Source: Escarpia spicata
Lineage: Eukaryota; Annelida; Polychaeta; Sabellida; Siboglinidae
Direction: 5' to 3'
DNA: 64,000 nucleotides
Assembly (NCBI GenBank): GCA_963995525.1
Contig: OZ023206.1
Location: 69,038,723 to 69,102,722, forward strand
Position 1 is the first letter of the stretch, and each line of letters starts with the position of its first letter. Positions 1 through 11,324 of this stretch are shown piece after piece. The position numbers and the translations under genes are program-made. The notes below the pieces were generated by a model. That model saw nothing but the letters and a program-made list of their open reading frames with translations, was not told the DNA's origin and did no database searches.

Positions 1-149
1 TTCTCACACAAACACATGCATACTTCAACAGAATGTCATGCCTTTTTTATCATTCCTACTTCAAAATAGCTGTTAAAAGAGGCCTTGGCCATTACGTTGT
101 CGCTTGACCAGAAAAAGTATGAAAACATTCAACACCGAAATACTTAAAT

Positions 150-1015
150 ATGGGCCAAGAGGCCCTGAAGTCCTTTGGACTAATACGTCGATATGTGACC
201 CCAGCTAACCAAATGAGTGATAAGGCAGAAAAATTGTTTTCTTACATTCTTGTAAAGGTTGGGTAGGGTGCTTTACACGGTTTCAAAAATTATGACTGCT
301 ACAAAAATTGGCAAAGTTATGGAGCATTGAACATGGTAAGGGTCAAAAAGTGAAGAAAACGGCTGTTGAAGTTTTATATATTATATATGCAAATGGATTG
401 CATGGAAATATTACATGCATGACATTCAAATGTGGCACACAGTATGTATGTTATGTTGCAATGATACACTGGAAGTACAAATGTGCTGCTACAAAAACTT
501 ATCACGTTATGCCAGATTATGTATTTATGTGTAAAAATAAGAGGACAGATTGATAATATTATAAATGAATACTTAAAAACAGCCCCACAGAACTAATTAT
601 AGTTATTGTTAAGATGTTTAACCTAGTTCCATTATCTGACATTGTGCCAACAGATTGGTGTATTGGTATCATTAAACCTATATAATTATTATACAAACAT
701 AGCTGCAGACACTCCGATAGTGCGACTGCTGCTTGGCTAAATGGATGCCAGGCAACATTCTCCCATGATGTAGTTACCATAAAGAGAAAACTTGTCTCCT
801 TTGTTATTTGCTATTTACCTGAATGATTCTGAACACCGTTAGTCATAATTATAAGGGACTTGACATGGCAGCTGGTGAAATTTACAACAACCTTAGTGAT
901 GATGATGTAGAAATTTTCTTGCAAATGTATGTTCTACTATATGCTGATGACACTAGAATAATTCAATCAAATACAGATTTCTTGTGTATAGCGGAACTGT
1001 GTCAACTCTTCTAAT
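150..1015 (+). pseudogene. Degenerate LINE reverse transcriptase, repeat X copy A
   Basis: This is a decayed non-LTR retrotransposon fragment. Reading frames 560-1010 show RT-like pieces: a NEYLKTAPQ-like finger segment, a PTDWCIG-like segment near 650, ENLSPLLFAIYLND near 790-830, and the palm box LLYADDT near 935-953. Stops and frame changes separate these pieces, so no intact protein is made. The same sequence, about as long and including the non-RT part at 241-550, occurs inverted at 12235-15140. The clade cannot be assigned with confidence; the palm spacing resembles jockey/CR1/L2-type elements. Confidence 0.7.
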
Positions 1016-1489
1016 GGTTGATATTTGGTTGTTTCAGATGTCAACCATGTCTATAGAAAGCATGACAAGTGTAAACAGAACAGTAGAATGCATTTGATAT
1101 CAATAAAGTGTAGGATATTTCACTCTATAGTTGTCCAGAATATTAATTCTCCATGTTTATCACCTACAGGTGACAATACATCTTTAACCAATAGACGCCA
1201 CAGTCACACCATTTTATAATAATTAAATGAACATCAAAATAAACACAACTTGCAATTATAGAAAATGAATAGTTTTTAAGATACAGTTTAAAAGCTGCAG
1301 GCAACTGAGTTTAACAGGGGTCAAATGTGTCTGCTCTGCCTGTGACCAATTAAAAATTAGTCAAGGTCTCAATGGAACAATGCAGAGTGGAGTGAGGCCA
1401 GGGCAGTTTCTGGCACAATACACAACATCTACTGTTGGGGGTGGTCTCAAAACCACATCACTAGATAATGTAACACTTTTGCACTTTGA

Positions 1490-1797
1490 GGGCCCCTTAG
1501 AATGATTCAATCAAATACACATTTCTTGTGTATAGTGGCAGCACCCTAAGATACATCTATGCAAAATTAGAAAAAAAGTTGCTGAACAGTTTTTGAAAAA
1601 AATAGGCAAAATGTTACAAATTACCAGCTATTTGGGCCCTTGGGGGCCCTAAGAATGATTCAATCAAATACAGATTTCTCGTGGCAGTACCCTAAGATAC
1701 GTCTATGCAAAATTAGAAAAAAAGTTGCTGAACAGTTTCTGAGATACGGCAGCTAACAGCGGACCGCAGACACAGAGTGATGGCAATAGTCCAAAGG
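1490..1797 (+). repeat. Two units of a ~150-bp repeat that contains the post-YADD RT sequence
   Basis: Two tandem units begin with a segment like AATGATTCAATCAAATACA (about 1502 and 1651) and continue through CTAAGATAC, GCAAAATTAG and TTGCTGAACAG. The opening segment is the same as the DNA that directly follows the RT YADD box at about 957, so the array appears to derive from the adjacent LINE-like element. Further units lie inverted at 12235-12670 and 14310-14470. Confidence 0.7.
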
Positions 1798-3260
1798 TTG
1801 TGTGTGTAACATGGACACAAACATTATGCAAACAATGTATTGCACCATGGTAGCATCACTACATCAGCTACAACTACTCCTAAAGGTAGAATGATGTATC
1901 TTAGTCCCAATAATTCAGGCTTCAAGGAAAAATATATTGAGTGATAGGGTTGTACGTGTAACCATAGACAAAAAATATAAGTGGTGTCCATTAGATGATG
2001 TACCAGGCAGAAACAATAGGTGTTGATATTTCCATCAAGGTCACCAGATTGCTAGCCACCAATATGATCAACATAATCACAAATACAGGTTCACATAGAA
2101 ATCTTCCAAATTAATATGATATGTGTATTAATGGTTCACGTTAACAAGGTTGCGCTGGTAACAACTGAAGACACCAAACTTACCCTCACTGTACACTGCT
2201 TGTGCTTGCTGCTTTTTTGAAAAGAGGCCAATGACATCATGATATGATGCTATCTGCCAGTCTGTGCACACTAGATACACATTATCTTGAAAGATAACAG
2301 TGTTGCAGCTGTCAGGAGTGATGCATGTTTGCACTTGTAACATCTATTTGAGGACATGATAAATACCTAAACTCCCTGTGACATGTTTGGTACATTTCAG
2401 ATGCAGTATTGTTAAATTCACTGCTGACGTAATGATGTATATATGATGCCCTTTATGTGTGATTAAGTGTAAAACAAGTGGTATCCTAAAAATATGGATA
2501 TAGGTATGTGGTTGAAAGTGTAACCAATGTGGACATCAAGTTACACGTGCAACCACTAGTTTGCAGCCCCCTACCAGTGCTACACATGGTATCCCATAAT
2601 TGTTGTTGGATCCAAGTAATACACACACTGAACTATGCTAGGATGCACCAAATAGAATGCACTTTGTTTCATTCACAGCTTGGCATTAAAAACAAATTTA
2701 CCGTTTCCGTGTCACAAATTAGGCTTGCAAAATCAGCCTTCTGTGACAAGACATGTGCACTTACAAATAAACGGTTGCTACATCAAGGCTACTTTTGTGT
2801 TTAATATATCAACCAAGTATAATTTGGTGTGAAATGCTTGCCATTGTTGGCAGCAATTATTGTAAACAAATTAAAACAATGTACATGAAATCAACATGCT
2901 AAAAGGTTTGCCAACTCGTGAACATACTCTTCACCAATATCTTGAAAACTTGTTTAATTAGTTGCTTGATGCCAATTGAATGGCATGGTGGTAAAGAATT
3001 TCAGCTTAATTTATTGTAGGAAGACATTATTTTAAAAATTTGCTACATATGTGTGTATAATTTGGTTATTTTCAACTGACTGTGTGTTAATTATGTGTAT
3101 TGATACATTGCCTACAAAACTCAAAAATATTTATGTAAAAAAACATCACAGTTTAAAACACTGGAAAATAAGTTTTCTTGTGAAATATATTGGTGATAGC
3201 AGAAAGTGATATGCAGTGAAATATGCGTAGAAACTACATTATCCGACGGATGGCGACACT
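1798..3260. other. AT-rich intergenic stretch without recognisable genes
   Basis: Only short open frames without recognisable motifs occur here, including frames of 71 and 98 codons. No repeat shared with the rest of the window was recognised. Later exons of the LMF1-like gene, whose first exon ends at 3302 on the minus strand, would be expected here or beyond the window, but none could be identified. Confidence 0.4.
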
Positions 3261-3269
3261 ACAAAGCTA

Positions 3270-5100
3270 ATCTTCGTTTTGGAAAACAAAAAACCTCTTA
3301 CAACATATAAATGCAACGCTACGAAGCATCACGATCCGTGTAAGCCAGTATGTGTTGTGATCAAGTATAGGAATATCCTTTGGGTAACCATCCTTTGTAC
3401 TTATAGCGGCTTTGTCTTCAGAAACCCATTCGGCGTCGCTGTCAGTGTCATTGACAACAGAGTCACTCGATGACGTTGCCGCCGTCGGGGTCGTTGGCCT
3501 CGCCGAATCAGATAAATGTTCTTTATCTTCGTTTTCACCCATGTCACCCATCGACTTATCTGGTATCGGTTTCTCTGAACCATACCTTCTACGTAATTCT
3601 CCACTACCTACATCCTCTACATTAGATGAAGTGAACGTTTTCTCTTCGTTTGTTGCCATTTTCAAGAGTTTGTCTGCTTCTCGCACCAGTCTCAGAGCAC
3701 TCGGCTGAATACAACCTCACCGTTAACAACTATGTTGGCTTGTGTTTTATAAGGCAATTGTTTAAAGTCAAAATTGTTCATGCGTAACTAGAAGATTGAT
3801 ATAGATGATGAAAATTATTATGACGTGATTCATCTTAAAGGGGAATAAACAAAATAACTACGTGAAGTAAACTGAAGTTGTAAGAGGAACGTGATGATAA
3901 TTATGGTCGGTCTTAGGTGATTTACTCCAAACAGCCCAAACTTGAGCTAACGCAGGAGTCGCTGTTAAACATGTCTGTACGTTTGAGGGCGCCACTAAGA
4001 ATTAAAATAATTTATTCGACAATAAAATACATGTACATTTTTTTATGTAGCAAACAAATGAAAAGAAGTGTATGCGTCAACTTAAATTTTTATTAGAATA
4101 TAACAGTTTATTGATCGACGTAGTTCCTTTTTATTCGCCAGGGACCGTTTCGTTTTTTGCTATTTAGCCTATTTATAGTTAGATGGGAATTGTTGGTTGA
4201 CTTTCGATAACTACTTTCGCATTCCTGATTGTTTGTTGAATACGTGACTGCTAACGGTTGGTAAATTGTGAGTATGTTTCAGTGATTTTCTTATATGTAA
4301 AGATATTAGATGTGTTCCGGGTGCCAACAAGTTGATATGAATGCATGTTCGCCAGGCGTGGGCCTGTACTGTGTACTGACATGTGACCCAAGACCAGTGT
4401 GAGGCAGTTGGCGAACTTTTTTGGAGGTAGGACCCGATCGTCTGGCCCCGGCGTACGCCAATCAACAGTCACAATTACTTTTCTGTTTCCTTTCCAGGCA
4501 CCTATTGAAAGGTGGCTCGGTACCGTCAGTGACAATGCATGGGTTCACAGCCGATTACCATCACTAACAGTCTAACTGGTCGAACTAGCTCTAGTCTAGG
4601 ACTAGTAGGGCCCATGACTATGTCTACGTACGTACGACGTGGTTATACATGTGTCATGCATGGTTATGCATGGATATAACGATCAGCCTAATGGTAGTAA
4701 GGAGTCATCTACACATTATATACGCATGAATTAGGGCGATATAGCCGCTTTGCTGCACATGACGAACTTTGCAAAACGTAGGACTGTCACTAAAATGAAA
4801 ACAATGTCTTATGTAGTTACTGTGCTTTTGTAATTCCTACTATTTATAATAGACACAATATGTTAACCGTTTATGCCTTCGAGGACAATATTTTTATCAA
4901 GTCATCTTTGTCATTATTAAGGGGTGCGCTTTGCGCCACACTACTGACTGCTTTCCCGTAAATTAACGTACGTGTGTATAAGTAGTATGCGTATATCTCT
5001 TGGCTTTGCATACTGTACACGGTAACCTAGACTTTGCTACTTCAATCACTGTTACCCTCCTTGTGTACACAATGTGTAGTAAGCCCTGAGAGTAACGTAT
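3270..5100. repeat. Segmental duplication block, copy 1 (LMF1 exon and upstream)
   Basis: This stretch is clearly homologous, with indels, to about 19620-21860. Shared landmarks are the LMF1-like exon, the GACTGCTAACGGTTGGTAAA segment near 4247 and 20561, a GAGGCAGTTGGCGA segment near 4402 and 20747, and the GGGGTGCGCTTTGC segment near 4921. The last part, about 4915-5100, has a third copy at 27240-27420. Outside the exon no coding frame is conserved between the copies, so this is probably promoter and intergenic DNA. Confidence 0.8.
3302..3659 (-). CDS. Lipase maturation factor 1-like protein, first coding exon
   Basis: The minus-strand frame starts at ATG (3659; an in-frame GTG lies further upstream but ATG is preferred) and reads an acidic, low-complexity N-terminus with a GELRRRYGSEKP segment. 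It then enters YWLTRIVMLRSVAFI. This matches the start of LMF1, an ER membrane protein needed to fold lipoprotein lipase, whose N-terminus has an RRR motif followed by a WLTRIVLL-type first membrane segment. The frame runs to a GTAAGA splice donor at 3301/3300, in phase 1, just inside that segment, as expected for a first exon. The remaining exons were not found in 1-3300. A decayed paralogue lies at 19620-20036. The identification rests on about 20 membrane-proximal residues, so it is moderate. Confidence 0.55.
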
Positions 5101-5279
5101 GTTTTGCTAAATATTACAATTGGAGTACCTTATAATCGAAAAACAAACATTTAAAAAAGCATGCCACGGTCACCAAGGCTCACAAATAGTACATTCATTA
5201 CAAATATCCCCGCCACCTTGTGTCATAAACTTTGGAAAACAGACAATGCTATGTTGTAAGTCTTACGTAATAGTCTTAT

Positions 5280-5460
5280 TGTATAGTATAATTTAATTGG
5301 GTGATTTTTCCACAACTTATGTAATCTAATTTCTTCTTAAAAGACTACACCGATGCAATCTCTACCACAGACTGAGTGAGGCTATTCCATACATCTATTC
5401 ATCGGTGTATCATGTTTCTTTCGTTTTTAGTTGGTGTTCTCACGTATGTGACTCGTTCAC
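5280..5460 (-). pseudogene. Small LINE C-terminal remnant
   Basis: On the minus strand one frame reads WNSLTQSVVEIASV, a stop, then SFKKKLDYIS. This is the WN-LP-VV-A-SVN-FK-LD pattern typical of the extreme C-terminus of jockey/CR1/L2-type LINE polymerases, preceded by YVRTPTKNERNMIHR. Only about 50 codons remain, with stops. It is an isolated 5'-truncated copy. Confidence 0.5.
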
Positions 5461-5839
5461 TCAGTGTCACAAACTTCAGCATCGTATTTCTCAGTTAGAA
5501 TCTCTCTATCCTTGGAGCAGTAGACTGTAATAGCCTGACCAATCCATAAAAAGGGCACACCTACCCAGGATATATCTAGTTTTGTAACGTTACACATTTT
5601 GAACAAAAAACCTGAACATTTCTGAGCATTTTGATATTGATGGTTATATATTTTGTACCCAGAAACATGTCGCATTGCCAGTCTTGAATAAAATTAAAAC
5701 AGGTTAAACAATAACATGATATTACATGCCTAATATTACAGAAATGTAAATTAATGTTCACATTTACCAGGTTATATACGCGACAATACTATCATGGAAA
5801 TTAATTAATACAATTTTAATCAACTGATTGGGGGCACAT

Positions 5840-6130
5840 CAAATTTCGAAAAAGCACTGTCTCACCGTTGTGTTTTTCTTCAAATACATCATCGATTGTT
5901 AGATGAGAGGCTAACGGTCCAAGGACGTGATTGAACATAGAGAGAGGCGAGTGGACCTCGGTATCTGTGATGAGCTGTACATGTAGTCACATAGCACAAC
6001 AGTTAACATATTAATACGCTAACGTGGCGGCACTCCCAGCATATAAAGTCCAGTTGCCAGTTGCTACTTTATGTTGTTCATTCACGTCCCTGGACCATTG
6101 GCCTCTGATATGGGGTAAGACCACATTTAA
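5840..6130. repeat. CYLD-like gene 5' flank, duplicated copy 1
   Basis: This segment is homologous to 22850-23130 and 29840-30130. It shares CAAATACATCATCGA, GGCGAGTGGACCTCGGTATC, ACGCTAACGTGGCGGC and TTCATTCACGTCC. In all three units it lies several hundred bases to 1.7 kb upstream of a CYLD-like body, so it may contain the ancestral promoter or a non-coding first exon. No start codon or frame is conserved. Confidence 0.75.
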
Positions 6131-6499
6131 AATTTACACAGGCGGCTCTTCATTTCCTGTAAAATTTATCTTAAATTTCACAGCATATTTAACCTCCATT
6201 GACACAAGTGCTGTGGAAAACTCGTGAAATTATCATACCTCATTTTTCAGAAAAATCCAACTAAACCTGACACCCCTCAATTTCGCCCCAATCTTGTGAC
6301 GGATTTTGAAATATTGGTTTGTTCTGCAAAATAGCCATTGTGCGAATACGCGAGCGACTAGAGTATATTTTTTATGTATTGCTATCTCGTGAAAGATCTA
6401 ATGCAGTAGTACATTTAGTATTCACTGGAGTAACATGTGCCACGTCAAAGTGCTCGAAAAAAATTCACACATCACACCAAAACGGTATTTTCAAGGGCA

Positions 6500-7637
6500 C
6501 TCTTTCAGAAATGTCGGCCCGACAGACAAGTCGTCGATTGGCGGTCTCGAGGGCCAGGCCAACTGACTCTCGCCGACAGCTTCTGTGGGTGACGCAGGGG
6601 CATCCACGGGTCGGCGAGTTCGAGCCACATGGACGTTGTTCTGTTTGTTATGTTCGCCTTACGTGGGCCTTTCGACGACCTACTTGATCGGCCGAGCACC
6701 GTCGGTGACGACTTTCTCGTAGGCGACCACGCCGCGTGTAGCCAGTTACTGGAGGAAGCGGCCAGTTTACTGCACACCCAGTACTACGTAGACAACGAAG
6801 TGGCGACGAAACTGCACCAGGCCCTAAACAAGATCTGTCCATCGGTGTGTCTCGATCGGCAAGAACCAGACCGAGCCAGTCTCTTAGCTTCGTAAGCTGT
6901 CCCGTTTGTAAAACTGAGCACGGGACAGGCCGAACACGTATATCAACTTGCATACAGTGGCAACGTAGAAGCGACGGATCCCCCGACTGTCCAACGCCTG
7001 TTTGTGGACTCGCTTGTTCAGCGTGACGCCAAACTGCAGCGTCACAGCGCCTCTGATGTTGCGAATGCTACAGGACGGTAACGATACGGCCCGTAGACGC
7101 GTGATTCCGACACCTCACTTGGACATCGCGAACTTGCTTGGAGGTCGCTACGCCCGTCGCTGTCACCGATGCAACGACGTCTCCCAGTTAGACTGTCGCG
7201 AGTGTTCGCACGAGTTCTGCGAGCCGTGTTTCGCGACGCAGCAAGGTAGCGAACCATTGAAGAAACACAGTGGCCAACATATTGTTGTCGACGGCGCTAT
7301 GTCTGGAAGGGAACCGCTTCTCGAACTGTTTCCCGTCGTCGCGGAGGATAGATCAACGGTGTAGGTCGTACGTGAGACCCGCGGAAGGAAGTCGACTGCC
7401 GTGGCTGCTGTTCGAGACGGCAACAGACAGGTCGGTGGCGATGTTGAGCCGAGCGTGCCGGTTGTTCGACAGTGTCCGGACATTGTCGAGTGGCTCTCAG
7501 AAGAACGCCGACAGAGCGTCGCGAGCGAGACATCGGATGTGCCCAGTGAGATCTGTAGTATCGTGTCGAAAGCTTCTCACTGTTTCTACCGGTTTGTAGA
7601 AGACAAACACCCCATCTACGTGAGTGTGATACATTGA
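6500..7637 (+). pseudogene. CYLD-like pseudogene, copy 1 (USP part only)
   Basis: Homology to the intact gene starts at the end of CAP-Gly 3 (KCRPD region) and runs to the conserved C-terminus YVSVI. The N-terminus and CAP-Gly domains are absent. The start of the USP domain reads SSSHMDVVLF (about 6622-6650), so the normal catalytic cysteine position is already serine here. The frame is broken repeatedly: a deletion of about 20 bp near 6890 ends one frame at a stop, there are shifts near 7040 and 7340, and the tail is read in another frame (7401-7637). The CxxC pairs of the B-box (RRCHRCN, DCRECS, FCEPC) are still visible around 7150-7240. It is a non-functional relic of unit 1. Confidence 0.85.
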
Positions 7638-8363
7638 GTGTACAGCGCGCCTGACAGACGGACGGACATAGAGCAGACAGTTCTTTATTAACACCCATAC
7701 ACATATCACTAAATACGTATATAAAATCATAAATATAGTACTCACATGGTATACAAATTATCATGTGTGGGTCAGGGAGACTCTCACTAAGAAAAGAAAA
7801 AAGCCGCTCTCATTGGAGCCACCAGTTACATTGATGACAATTAAAATAAAAAATTTGTAATGTACATACAGGTAAATAAGTCTGCAAATAATGATGTTTA
7901 ACATACATTGGAAACCCGTGTAAGCTTTGTGTAGATTGTTATACTTGTTATTAAATCGGGTGCATTATTGATAGTATGCGGCAAGGTGTATCTGAGACTT
8001 TGTTTCGCAAATTCGTGTTGTACCCTGATTGTATGTACGTGTATATTGTATTGTCCACGTATGTTGAAATTATGAAATCTGTTGTTCTGATGAAGCGGCA
8101 AATTTTGAAGGTAAACAAGAAGTTTGTTATGCACGAAATTTATAATAACATTTTAGTTCTTGCGATTTTAATGTGTTCTATTTTTAATAATTAGAGACTG
8201 TTAAACAGTTGTTCACATTATATTTCCTTACACTAATAATTCGGACAGGCTTCTTTTGAAGTTTCTGAATTCTGTCATTTTGTAACCCCAAGCGGTAACG
8301 CCGTAGTTTAAGTGTGGCAATATTAGTGCGTTGTACAATACGATCTTTATATCAAGAGGTAAT

Positions 8364-8614
8364 TGTCACGAGATACCCCAGCTGATGCCCAACAGGGAGG
8401 GTATATTTGGACTGATTGCCTAGCAGCAACCTCTGGACTCTAATTAGCATATAGAGTAGTGGGCGCTGCCGCCGCTGTTAGTGTAGTGAATCAGTCTAGC
8501 CTACGATTTAGACCAGTGTAGCTGTGTATCCAGATAGTAACGTATTAAACATATTCTTCTCGACGTGTTGTTTGTATGTTATAATAATACGTAGATACGA
8601 GCAATACTGTCACA
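8364..8614 (+). repeat. 5' LTR
   Basis: The repeat begins TGTCACGAGATACCCC and ends GTCACA. Its partner is at 11075-11324. The copies are about 96 percent identical by eye; differences cluster near bases 30-45 and in the last 40 bases. Confidence 0.92.
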
Positions 8615-8630
8615 TGGTGTCAGGAAGTGA
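8615..8630 (+). promoter_or_regulatory. Primer binding site (tRNA-Leu type)
   Basis: TGGTGTCAGGAAGTGA follows the 5' LTR directly. It is complementary to the common tRNA-Leu 3' end (CACTCCTGACACCA) apart from one extra or changed base, so minus-strand DNA synthesis was probably primed by a tRNA-Leu. Confidence 0.7.
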
Positions 8631-8746
8631 CCTACCGTTACCCGTTACGTGTTAATTGAATTACGTTATCTGGATGATCGCTGAATTACCGGCTCAGCGG
8701 GATTGCGACAACAGTGCCTGATAAGATCAGCTAGACTCCGTTAAGT

Positions 8747-9512
8747 GTGAGGGACACTGTGATGGCTACGCCTCAGTCCAGTGAGCTAAACGAAGTCAGC
8801 TACATGGGATGTCTGCTGACAGACGAGGGCATGAAACCTGACCCGAAGAAAATCGCGGCCATAATCGAGATGCCCATGCCCACGGACGTAGAAGGAGTAC
8901 GCCGCCTAATTGGTACAGTGCAGTACCTGGGCAAGTTCGTGAAGGATCTGACCGACCTCACAGTTTCGTTGCGTGAATTGATACGCAAGGAAAGCGAGTT
9001 CACGTGGAACGAGTCGCACACCAAAGCAGTGTGTGCGATACACGAGAAGCTCGGTAACGCCCCAGTGCTGCGTTACTATGATGTGAATAAAGACGTAACA
9101 ATCCAGGCAGACGCGTCGCAAACAGGCCTGGGAGCTGCGCTCATGCAGGACGGCCAGCCGATATGTTACGCAAGCAGAGCCATGATGGATACCGAACAAA
9201 ACTACGCACATATCGAGAAGGAACTGTTGGCGATAGTGTGAGCGGTCCAACGACTACATATATGGTCGAGATGTAGTACACGTGGAATCTGACCACAAGC
9301 CGCTGGAAACTATCTTCAAGAGAGAAATACACATGGCACCGAAGCGACTGCAGCGCATGAGATTGCGACTGCAGAAGTATCCATTCGAAGTGAGGTACAA
9401 GAAAGGATCGGAAATGTACGTTGCAGATACGTTGAGCCGAGCGTATAACACGGAGGCTAAACGAGACAATCGGCGAGATACGAATGCCGATGTCAATAAA
9501 GTTGACGACTGA
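8747..9512 (+). pseudogene. Gypsy-like polyprotein remnant: RT thumb and RNase H
   Basis: A short MATPQSSELNE start, probably the gag N-terminus, is joined directly to SYMGCLLTDEGMKPDP, the RT segment after the palm. Then come VEGVRRLIGTVQYLGKF and the RNase H part: ADASQTGLGAALMQDG, CYASRAMMDTEQNYAHIEKE, then after a TGA stop (9239-9241) and a frame change near 9260, VESDHKPLETIF. The frame ends in stop 9510-9512 after VADTLSRAY. RNase H residues D (ADAS), E (IEKE) and D (ESDHK) are visible. The catalytic RT palm (YxDD) is deleted, so the protein would be inactive. Confidence 0.85.
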
Positions 9513-9518
9513 GACGAT

Positions 9519-10583
9519 ATGATGTACGGCGACAACATCATGCTGCCTGAAGATAAACTGATCGAGCTGCAGCACGCCACGAAGGAAGACGCAGTGTTGC
9601 GAGAACTCGAGAAGGCCATCAAGTCAGGGTGGCCAGCAGCGAATACCGGTAAGGAAGCACTAAAACCGTACGTGCAGTTCAAAGATGAACTGTTAGTTGA
9701 AGATGGATTAATCTTCAAGGGAGACAGATTAGTAATCCTCCACGTGATGCGACCGGGAATGGTGAAATTGATACACCAGAGCCATATTGGAATAGAGGGA
9801 TGCCTGCGCAGGGCGCGCGAAGTCATCTATTGGCCCGGTATGAACGCTGAGGTGAAGGACCACATCAGCAAGTGCGACGTTTGCAACGCACACCGACCGG
9901 AACAGTGCCGCGAGAAGCTGCAAACACACGAGTTCCCCCATCTGCCGTGGGCCAAGGTCGCAACAGATTTGTTTGAGCTCGACGGACACCAGTATGTCAT
10001 ACTGGTAGACTACTACAGTAACTTCTTCGAGATCAACGAGCTGAAGAAGACAACGACACAGGCAGTTGTCAATGCTCTGCGGCCACACTTCGGACGTCAC
10101 GGAGTTCCTTCAATTCTGGTCAGTGACAATGCTTCACAGTATGGATCACAGGAATTTGCGAAATTTGCTCGTGAGTGGGGCTTTGTGCACATAACATCAA
10201 GCCCGCACTACCCGCAAAGCAACGGGAAAGCGGAGAACGCTGTGAAAATTGCTAAAGCTTTGCTCAAGAAGGCCAAACTGGATGGAAGCGACCCACTGAA
10301 AGCTATTCTGGAATGGCGCAACACACCAACAGAAGGCTTGCAAAGCTCGCCCGTGCAACGTTTGATGTCACGCCGGACTAAGACACATGCAGTTGCCGAC
10401 GCGAAGCAGTCTACTTGCACCAAAAATCCAAGGAAGAAATGTCAGCGATGCTATCGAACAACGAAAACGAAAGTACCAACGACATTACGACACCCACTCA
10501 AAGCCGCTGAAAGAGCTAAATGTTGGACAGGCAGTCCGGATGAAACTGCCCGGACGCAACACTTGGAGTTTGGGTGTATGTAA
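9519..10583 (+). pseudogene. Gypsy-like integrase, nearly intact frame
   Basis: This 354-codon frame holds the zinc-binding HHCC segment (HQSHIGIEGCLRRAREVIYW then CDVC), followed by a DDE core. The three acidic residues appear as D in VATDLFEL, D in VSDNASQYGS and E in NGKAENAVKIA. The C-terminal part shifts frame: the tail typical of the domain (ALEQRKRKYQRHYDTH-like, then LNVGQAVRMKLPG) continues in the overlapping frame 10387-10587. It is separated from the RNase H part by one stop and a spacer. The element lacks a functional RT, so this can only be a relic or a trans-mobilised copy. Confidence 0.88.
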
Positions 10584-10890
10584 ATGAGCACTAGGACAGC
10601 GATCCTACACCGTGGATGTCGAAGGACACACCTATCGGCGCAACAGACGACAGTTGAGGGCAACCAACGAATCGGCGCCCTCGATGACTATTGCTCATGA
10701 CGTAACGCCAGACGTGGGAGATTCCGTGCCCCGTGCAATGATCTCCAAGCCGACCGGTCAACGACAACCGGCTGTTGTTGTTGACATTCCGCTATCACCG
10801 TGTCCTCGCCCGAACACGCCGCGGGCGATACCGGGCATTATGCCGAGGCGAGACCAGCCAAGTGCAAGACGCATGACACTTCGAGATCTT

Positions 10891-11044
10891 GTTGACATTA
10901 AGCCACCACGGCGGCTAATTAATGAGATGTGAATCACTGATCGTGTTGACATTAAGCCACCACGACGGCTCATTAATGAGAGGTGAATCACTGACCGTGT
11001 TGACATTAAGCCACCACGACGGCTAATTAATGAAATGTGAATCC
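10891..11044 (+). repeat. 54-bp tandem repeat near the 3' LTR
   Basis: Units begin GTTGACATTAAGCCACCACG at 10891, 10945 and 10999, giving a period of 54 bp and nearly three copies. Each unit ends with an in-frame TGA after RRLINEM, so only the first unit can be translated as the end of the polyprotein. The array appears to be a local expansion of the 3' coding end. Confidence 0.85.
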
Positions 11045-11074
11045 CTAAATTAAAAATAATAAAACAAAAAGGGA

Positions 11075-11324
11075 TGTCACGAGATACCCCAGCTGATGCC
11101 CAGCAAGGAGGGTATATTTGAACTGATTGCCTAGCAGCAACCTCTGGACTCTAATTAGCATATAGAGTAGTGGGCGCTGCCGCCACTGTTAGTGTAGTGA
11201 ATCAGTCTAGCCTACGATTTAGACCAGTGTAGCTGTGTATCCAGATAGTAACGTATTAAACATATTCTTCTCGACGTGTTGTTTGTATGTTATATAATAC
11301 ACAGATACGAGCAATACCGTTACA
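11075..11324 (+). repeat. 3' LTR with preceding polypurine tract
   Basis: The repeat begins TGTCACGAGATACCCC and ends GTTACA. It is preceded by an A/G-rich tract (AAAACAAAAAGGGA, 11061-11074), the expected plus-strand primer. It matches 8364-8614. Confidence 0.9.

Larger units (their letters stand above)
8364..11324 (+). mobile_element. Ty3/gypsy-like LTR retrotransposon, internally deleted
   Basis: Two LTRs of about 250 bp (8364-8614 and 11075-11324), each starting TG and ending CA, differ at roughly nine positions by eye. A primer binding site follows the 5' LTR and a purine tract precedes the 3' LTR. The flanks are GTAAT and GCAAT, a near-perfect 5-bp target duplication. The interior lacks gag, protease and the RT fingers and catalytic palm, and keeps RT thumb/connection, RNase H and integrase. 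It sits inside a LINE, whose reading frame is continuous once this element is removed. It cannot move by itself. Confidence 0.92.

Noticed and set aside
2128..2343. Next exon of the LMF1-like gene on the minus strand
   Set aside because: The 71-codon frame shows no LMF1 membrane-segment pattern and no convincing acceptor.
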